In this document: positions 57,998-64,000 of the stretch, piece by piece | How positions within the stretch are numbered: position 1 is the stretch's first letter | How the letters are laid out: each line of letters begins with the position of its first letter | Source of the DNA: Ahaetulla prasina | Lineage: Eukaryota > Chordata > Lepidosauria > Squamata > Colubridae | DNA: 64,000 bases | Direction of reading: 5' to 3' | Assembly: GCF_028640845.1 (NCBI RefSeq) | Contig: NC_080541.1 | Location: forward strand, 173,205,502 to 173,269,501 | Program-made: the position numbers and the translations under genes | Notes under the pieces: generated by a model | The model's input: only the letters and a program-made list of their open reading frames with translations | What the model was told of the DNA's origin: nothing | Database searches by the model: none

Positions 57998-58463
57998 GTT
58001 GCGACCGTCCGCCTTTGACTCCACCATCACCATTCTTCACCACAGGAGAAACGGGAAGAGAAAGAAATCTCATTTTGTTGCCCTTGACTGAAAAAAACCT
58101 CACAGGATGAGGCAAAGAGGAAGGGAGAGAAGCAGGTTCAGTCTCTATCCTTCTCCTCCACAGGGAAGGATCCCTCTCCTAACCCTCTTATAGAGAGCAA
58201 AGAGGATCACCTTTGCAAGTGGAAGAGGCCACTGACCAAATGGGAGAGAGACATGCCATTCTTTTTATATCCAGAAAAGAGGAAAGGGAAGATTGCCCTA
58301 GCTTAGATGGAGAAGACTCTAGCCAGTCTCCAAGTCCACCTGATTGCTTCAATGCTCGTCAAAAAAACAAAACAAAAACAAACAAACCCAGATTCATTTT
58401 TTTAATGTGAATAATTAGCCACCCCGCTCACAGGAATGAGTATGTGGAATTGTTGCTTTAACC

Positions 58464-58598
58464 CAGGGGTCTCCAACCTTGGGCCCTTTAAGACTTGTGG
58501 ACTTCAACTCCCAGAGTTCCTCAGCCAGCTTTGCTGGCTGAGAGACTCTGGGAGTTGAAGTCCACAAGTCTTAAAGGGACCAAGGTTGGAGACCCCTG
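58464..58598. mobile_element. Palindromic hAT-like MITE
   Basis: CAGGGGTCTCCAACC to GGTTGGAGACCCCTG, 135 bp, exact duplications CTTTAACC at 58456-58463 and 58599-58606. Confidence 0.9.
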
Positions 58599-59428
58599 CT
58601 TTAACCTATAAAAAGACCTCTTCAATGCATTCAGCTGCTTTAGGACTTATTTTCATGAGTCGACTCACACAAGTGCAGCAGCTCTCTGCTGATTATTAAA
58701 GCAGTTGCATCTTTTTTTCTAGGCTTTCAGACAATGCCCCTCTCTTAATGAATTGAATCACTGCAGCAGTGTTTCTTTAATATTACTCTTAATGCAGCAG
58801 TGTCTCTTCTCAGGTTGGCACTAACTGCAGACAGCCAGTTCTGCTTTTTTAAAAAAACAAATAAATGCAAACGATGCTTTCACAAATCCAAAAGGAAGGA
58901 GTGAGGGATAAGTATTGAATTTTTCTTCTATTGTGAAGGAATACCATTTTGACACAGCATGTTCCTTCTTGTGTTCACAGCTGGTCAGCTTCATAAATGC
59001 TTACTTGTGTCATTTCTATCTCTTCCCCTTCCATCTCCTTTCAAAATTAATACTGCGTAAAACTTCACAGCTGTTTTTGTGCCTTTATCACATACATTAG
59101 TTTAAGGGCACAGATTGAGGCTCATTTATGGCAAATGGCAAATACTTTATGTCTAGTGGGATTTTAAAATCCATGACAAAATACTATTGTTCTGAACAAA
59201 TCATTCCTCCCAGACTTAACAATATAATAGATGAAACTAAAAAAATCCAACTGACAGGCATTAGAGAAATGTTATCTTGGAGAGACAAATCACTTAACAT
59301 TCTTTTATGTAATATACTTGTTTTTATTATTTCTAATTTATAATGCATTAATAATCAATACCATACTGGAATAAACAGCAATTTGAACTTATCCATTCCT
59401 TACCATGATAACATCAAAATGACAAAAT

Positions 59429-59744
59429 CAGAGGTGGGTTTCAGCAAGTTCTGACCAGTTCTGGAGAACTGGTAGCATAAATTTTGAATAGTTTGGAGAA
59501 CCGGTAGTAAAAATTCTGACTGGCCCCTCCCCCATCTATTCTCTGCCTCCCAAGTCCCAGCTGATCGGGAAGAAATGGGGATTTTGCAGTAACCTCCCCC
59601 TGGATTGGGGTGGGAATGGAGATTTTACAGTATCTTTCCCCTGCTGCCCACCAAGCCATGCCCACCAAGCTATGCCACGCCTACTAAACTATGCCACGCC
59701 ACACCCACAGAACCGGTACTAAAAAAATTTGAAACCCATCACTG
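59429..59744. mobile_element. hAT-like MITE (ACCGGTT family, long type)
   Basis: CAGAGGTGGGTTTC to GAAACCCATCACTG, 316 bp, exact duplications GACAAAAT at 59421-59428 and 59745-59752. Confidence 0.9.
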
Positions 59745-61894
59745 GACAAAATGTGCATTGTGGCTCCTAATGCAAGTTTTCCCCCTTTCTTACTTGTGAC
59801 ACATAGTGCGGCATATAAATATGTAAGGGGCAGAGTTTGCATTACAATGTCATAACGGGCATTTAGTTCCTTCCCCCATTCCTCCAACTATGTTCTTGGA
59901 TACTGGGCAAGGTGGTGATGAGAATTAGAAATTCTACAAGATGCCATTCTACATACGTTCTTTCCTATATACTCATAGGATTGTAATCAGACAACAGTTT
60001 CCCTTTGATGATGATAAAATTGAGTCCCATTTATATGTCTACTCATCCAATTATAATATTTGTTCACAAATATTCTTTGCAGATATTTCTAGTCTTTAAA
60101 TTAAAAAAAACAAAAACCATTTGTAAATGAAACAAAAAATGTCATAAGACATTCAATTCACTTCAAAATGGTTGATCCTGATTCCAGATAGCAAGAATTG
60201 AACATTGATACATTTGAGCTCCTTGGTCATAAAACTAGATTCAAAAATTTCCTTTTTTTAGTATTGTTTCAGGTAGTGTTTAATACAATACTGCAGCACA
60301 CCTTTCTTTGACATGTATTATTCCCTGTGAATATTCTGCCACTTAGTGAAGCTGGAGAGAGATTGTGGCAATCCATTTCCACATTCCAAAGATTGTAAGA
60401 ATTTAAATGCTCACGATTCTTACTGAAGAACAAAACAAAGCAAAATCTCAATAAAGATATCCTGCTTGTAGTCTTGGAGATCAAGAATACTGTACGTGAA
60501 CTGCAATTCACTTTTAATATTGCAAATAAAATTATCTGTTGAAAAAGAACTTCAGGAGAAAATTGTGAGTGATAAATCCAAGGAGGATTGGCACACTTCT
60601 CATCATTATACTTTTGTTCTTCAGATCAAATTGCTACTCTTGGTTTTTAAAGATGATTGGGGAAGAAACACATTTAAAAAAAGCACCAGGAGGGGAGAGA
60701 ATTGCCATTATTAGGCTTAATTTGTTATTTAAGAACTTTCACAGCTAGAAACTGGGAAATAATGACCATTTTTTCATCAATGACATAGTGTCTTCATAGT
60801 GTCAACCAATCATTCTTGAAGTAATATAAAGCCACTCCTCATTACTGTTACTTTGAAACAACAATGGCGAGATGACTCTAAAAGTCATTAGTAGGAAAAT
60901 GACTAATGTCAGTGACATGATATTGAGCTTCCATAAAACTTTATTTGGATGCCAGTAATATAGACAGATATTGCAATTTCCTAGGATCCAGAAATAATAC
61001 CATCATCAATTATGTTTGTTTGTCATTGCCTTCTCAGCAGTGTGTGGTTAAATTGCTACACACTTGAGCAACTGCTAGCTAGTTAGCTAGAAGCACTTCT
61101 GTTTAGAATGCATTGCAAACTCTGTGGCATTGGAGAAATATTGGACTGGGAATAGGGCTAGGCCCTAGCTCTTAAAACTTTTCCAGTTTTTCATTTTTTT
61201 GGTCATCATGGTATCATACAAAGCTTAGAGGAAAGCTTAATGAGATAAGTAGCATAACATTATCCTTTATATTTTTTCCCAGTGAAAGCTGCTTAGAAAA
61301 GCATCTTACCAAACACATGGGAAGATCATGAAAGTAGACGGTATCCAAATTGAGACTGGAGCTACTATGCAACATTTGTTTAATAATTTTTCTTCGGCAA
61401 CTGGTCTGAACCAGTTCAAAAGTTTAATGTGCTTTTCCTAGTTTCAATTGCAATATATTAAAAGCTTCATGTTTGTGTAAGCTGACCTTAGATATCGCAG
61501 TGTTTACATGAAACAAACATTATCTTATCAGATTTCTACCATGCTTCCTGATTGGGAGAAGGTTGTGATCTCCCTTCGGACAATCAGAGAATGCTATTCT
61601 TCTTTGTGAATGTCCTAATGAAAGCTTAGTTTGTTGCTTTTACCATATACAGCAAAATTGCTTTTCAGATTTCCCTGTAGGAAAAATAATAGCTAAAAAT
61701 AATTTTTCCTTTAATAAACTTGACTAACCATGCATGGTTATTTGGTTGCAGCTGGGGAAAAAAAATCAGCACTCAGCAGGATATTAACTTAATATTTTTC
61801 AGCTTATAAAGCATTGCTCCATGTTTTTTCGTATTCTATAATTATACAAAGGAGCTCAGAACTCTACCTATCCATCACGATTACTTGCCAAAAA

Positions 61895-62520
61895 TTGAAT
61901 TGAATACTTTATTTGGACAATGTGATTGTGCAATTAGACACAAAAGGAATTTGTCTCTGTGCCGAAGTTCTCGTGTACATGCAAAGTAACAGAATAATGA
62001 TAATCATCATTATAATAATACCAATAAGAGGGGCAAGTTAAGAAGAAGGATAAATAATACTACAACCATACTACATGGATAAATACACAGAGACATTAGA
62101 CAGCACTGTGAGAATTAGGTGTTCAGCAAAGTGATGGTCTGAGGGAAAAACTATCCCTGTGTCTAGTTGTTTTGGCATGCAGTGCCCTACAGTGCCATCT
62201 CGAGAGGCAGGAATTGAAATAGTTTATATCCAGGATGTGAGGGGTCTACAGCAGTGGTGGGTTGCCCCTGATTCGGACTGGTTCTTGCGAACCGGTAATA
62301 AAACCGGGGGGGAGGCTCCGCCCACCGACCCCGATGTCATCAGGAAGCTTCTGCGCATGTGATCCTGCTGCAAACCGGTAGTAAAGTTAAGTAGAACACA
62401 CCCCTGGTCTGCAGATATCTTCTCAGCCCTCCTTCTGCCCCGAGCAATATACAGGTGTTCTGCAGAAGGCAGGTTGGTTGAAGAGCATGAGGTGAGTTTG
62501 GTATGGCAGGATAAGCCAGC
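61895..62520 (-). mobile_element. CR1/L3-type LINE fragment with nested hAT MITE
   Basis: Homologous to 27070-27600: GGAATTTGTCTCTGTGCCGA, GTGTCTAGTTGTTTTGGCAT and CAATATACAGGTGTTCTGCA appear in the same order. The AGAAT array is replaced by GAATTGAATA. It is interrupted by a hAT MITE at 62252-62406. Confidence 0.75.
62252..62406. mobile_element. hAT-like MITE (ACCGGTT family, short type), nested
   Basis: CAGTGGTGGGTTGC to AACACACCCCTG, 155 bp; flanks GTCTACAG and GTCTGCAG match at seven of eight. Removing it rejoins the LINE text GATGTGAGGGGTCT(A/G)CAG. Confidence 0.87.
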
Positions 62521-62615
62521 AAGTGAAAGGCTGAGTTTGAAAACAGTCAACATCTGTCTTGAGGCAATAGAGAAAAACACTGAAGAAAAAAAAATCCCAA
62601 TATATCCCTCTAGGA

Positions 62616-62750
62616 CAGGGGTCTCCAACCTTGTCAATTTTAAGACTTGTGGACTTCAACTCCCAGAGTTCCTCAGCCAGCAAAGCTGGCTGAGGTACTC
62701 TGGAAGTTGAAGTCCACAAGTCTTAAAGTTGACAAGGTTGGAGACCCCTG
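62616..62750. mobile_element. Palindromic hAT-like MITE
   Basis: CAGGGGTCTCCAACC to GGTTGGAGACCCCTG, 135 bp, exact duplications CTCTAGGA at 62608-62615 and 62751-62758. Confidence 0.9.
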
Positions 62751-62846
62751 CTCTAGGAGAGGCAGTTCAATAGTGTTTGTGACTACTCCATTCTAAGCAT
62801 TCCCCATTTTTTTCAGGCACATGACCTAGAGTTGAGTAGAGCATGT

Positions 62847-62894
<48 letters not shown>
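62847..62894. repeat. (CA)n microsatellite
   Basis: About 23 uninterrupted CA dinucleotides. Confidence 0.97.
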
Positions 62895-62897
<3 letters not shown>

Positions 62898-63347
62898 TAC
62901 TAGCGTGCATATAATACAAAGACAGTACTGTACTTCTCTGTGCAGAATACAGATGAATTTTATGACCAGTGCTGGTAAACAGGTGGGAAGAGTTTCAGAA
63001 GCCACACTAGTCTGCATGCTTCCCTAACTTTGTTTCATCTTTTAGTTGTGAGAGTAGTTAGGCAGGAAGCTGTACGGGATGTATCTTTAATCATCACATT
63101 AGGGTTTTAAAAAGAGGGGCAGAGGGTTTTCATTAGAAGAGTAACATGTAAGAAGCAATGGGTTATCACTGATCTTTTTTCTTCAGTTGCCTTGACACCA
63201 AAAACCCCCCAAGCCTCACTTATGGTAGCTATAAGGCAAGCTAATTGGAGCTCTTCTTTTAGAGTTCTAGCAGTTGTTCAGAAAGGGCAGAGGAGGAAAA
63301 GATTGCTTTCCCTGTATTGCTTTCCTAAAGAATCCATCCCCACACTT

Positions 63348-63610
63348 GCTTTTATTTATTTATTTATTTATTTATTTTATTAAATTTTTATACCGCCCTT
63401 CTCCTGAAGGACTCAGGGCGGTGTACAGCCAAAGTAAAATACAGGATATATACAATTAAAAAGAATTTAAAATAAAACTATTACTAAACGGCTGATATTT
63501 ATGCCAGTCCTGCTTGAATAAATAAATATGTTTTTAGCTCACGACGAAAGGTCCGAAGATCAGGCACTTGACTTTTAATTAAAAACCTAAACCAGCCATG
63601 GCTGAATTAC
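63348..63610 (-). mobile_element. LINE 3'-end fragment with (ATTT)n
   Basis: A (TTTA)n run (63350-63378), then TATACCGCCCTTCTCCTGAA and GGACTCAGGGCGGTGTACAG, the 3' end of an L2/CR1-like LINE on the minus strand. The left part of the element at 13590 has the same plan. Confidence 0.6.
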
Positions 63611-63643
63611 ACTGCCAAAAGCTTAAAACACTCTTATCTAAAA

Positions 63644-63765
63644 CAGGGGTCTCCGATCTTGGCAACTTTAAGACTTGTGGACTTCAACTCCCGCAGTTCA
63701 CTGGCTGAGGAACTCTAGGAGTTGAAATCCACAAGTCTTAAAGTTGCCAAGGTTGGAGACCCCTG
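63644..63765. mobile_element. Palindromic hAT-like MITE
   Basis: CAGGGGTCTCCGATC to GGTTGGAGACCCCTG, 122 bp, exact duplications ATCTAAAA at 63636-63643 and 63766-63773. Confidence 0.9.
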
Positions 63766-63788
63766 ATCTAAAACACACCATTGTCAAT

Positions 63789-64000
63789 CAGTGGTGGGTT
63801 TCAAAATTTTTTGCTACCGGTTCTGTGGGTGTGGCTTGGTGGGCATGGCAGGGGAAGGATACTGTAAAATCTCCATTCCCTCCCAATCAGCTGGGACTCG
63901 GGAGGCAGAGAATAGATGGGGGAGGGGACAGTCAGAATTTTTATTACTGGTTCTCCAAACTACTCAAAATTTCCACTACCGGTTCTCCAGAACTGGTCAG
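63789..64000. mobile_element. hAT-like MITE (ACCGGTT family, long type), cut by window edge
   Basis: Begins CAGTGGTGGGTTTC and runs with the 50369 copy to the last base (ACTACCGGTTCTCCAGAACT). The right end and its target copy lie outside the window. Confidence 0.85.

Larger units (their letters stand above)
57071..64000 (+). other. MOB3C: MOB3C intron (continues past window)
   Basis: No segment here encodes the expected downstream MOB3C sequence beginning GVPFPKNFQQV, so the intron is at least 6.9 kb. It contains hAT MITEs, an L3-type LINE, a LINE tail and a CA microsatellite. Confidence 0.65.

Noticed and set aside
62826..63027. Val/Cys or His/Thr repeat ORFs
   Set aside because: Translation of a CA microsatellite.

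Overview
This is vertebrate genomic DNA, most likely from an advanced (colubroid) snake. The evidence is spliced genes with GT-AG introns, CR1 and BovB LINE fragments, squamate-type tRNA-derived SINEs, and CR1/L3-type LINE fragments ending in AGAAT microsatellites, a combination described in snakes. I see no prokaryotic features, no RNA genes and no CRISPR arrays. Nearly all open reading frames over 60 codons here are chance ORFs in AT-rich sequence or in repeats.

The real genes match the conserved order EFCAB14 - TEX38 - ATPAF1 - MOB3C (human 1p33, inverted). Positions 1 to about 3310 are repeat-poor, AT-rich and end in a good plus-strand poly(A) signal; I infer the long 3' UTR of EFCAB14. 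The last coding exon of TEX38 lies on the minus strand at 4003-4499. A GC-rich, CpG-rich promoter near 9.9-10.0 kb starts ATPAF1 on the plus strand. All nine ATPAF1 coding exons can be placed (10033 to 19194; 313 codons plus stop), including one GC-AG intron. The 37 kb to the next gene is filled with nested transposons. At 56653-57070 is the first coding exon of MOB3C (plus strand); the rest of that gene lies beyond the right edge.

The other notable content is transposon history. About thirty copies of non-autonomous hAT-like elements (MITEs) of at least five sequence types occur, many with exact 8-bp target-site duplications readable on both sides. Several sit inside other elements (LINE, SINE, mariner-like), which gives a relative order of insertion. 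One hAT-type element, 28196-29978, has grown to 1.8 kb by tandem amplification of an internal GC-rich minisatellite. A 225-bp segment is duplicated almost perfectly 1.8 kb apart (30100-30324 and 31884-32109). There is also a candidate Helitron (11307-11763), a candidate solo LTR (33732-34451), a CR1 reverse-transcriptase fragment (about 22363-24104), and many microsatellites.

The genes are housekeeping or testis functions: mitochondrial F1-ATPase assembly (ATPAF1), a spermatid membrane protein (TEX38) and a MOB-family adaptor (MOB3C). They share a neighbourhood, not a pathway. I found no new multi-gene system; the items most worth a second look are the expanded minisatellite element, the 225-bp duplication, the nested hAT insertions and the gene-structure details (GC-AG intron, NAGNAG acceptor, convergent poly(A) signals).
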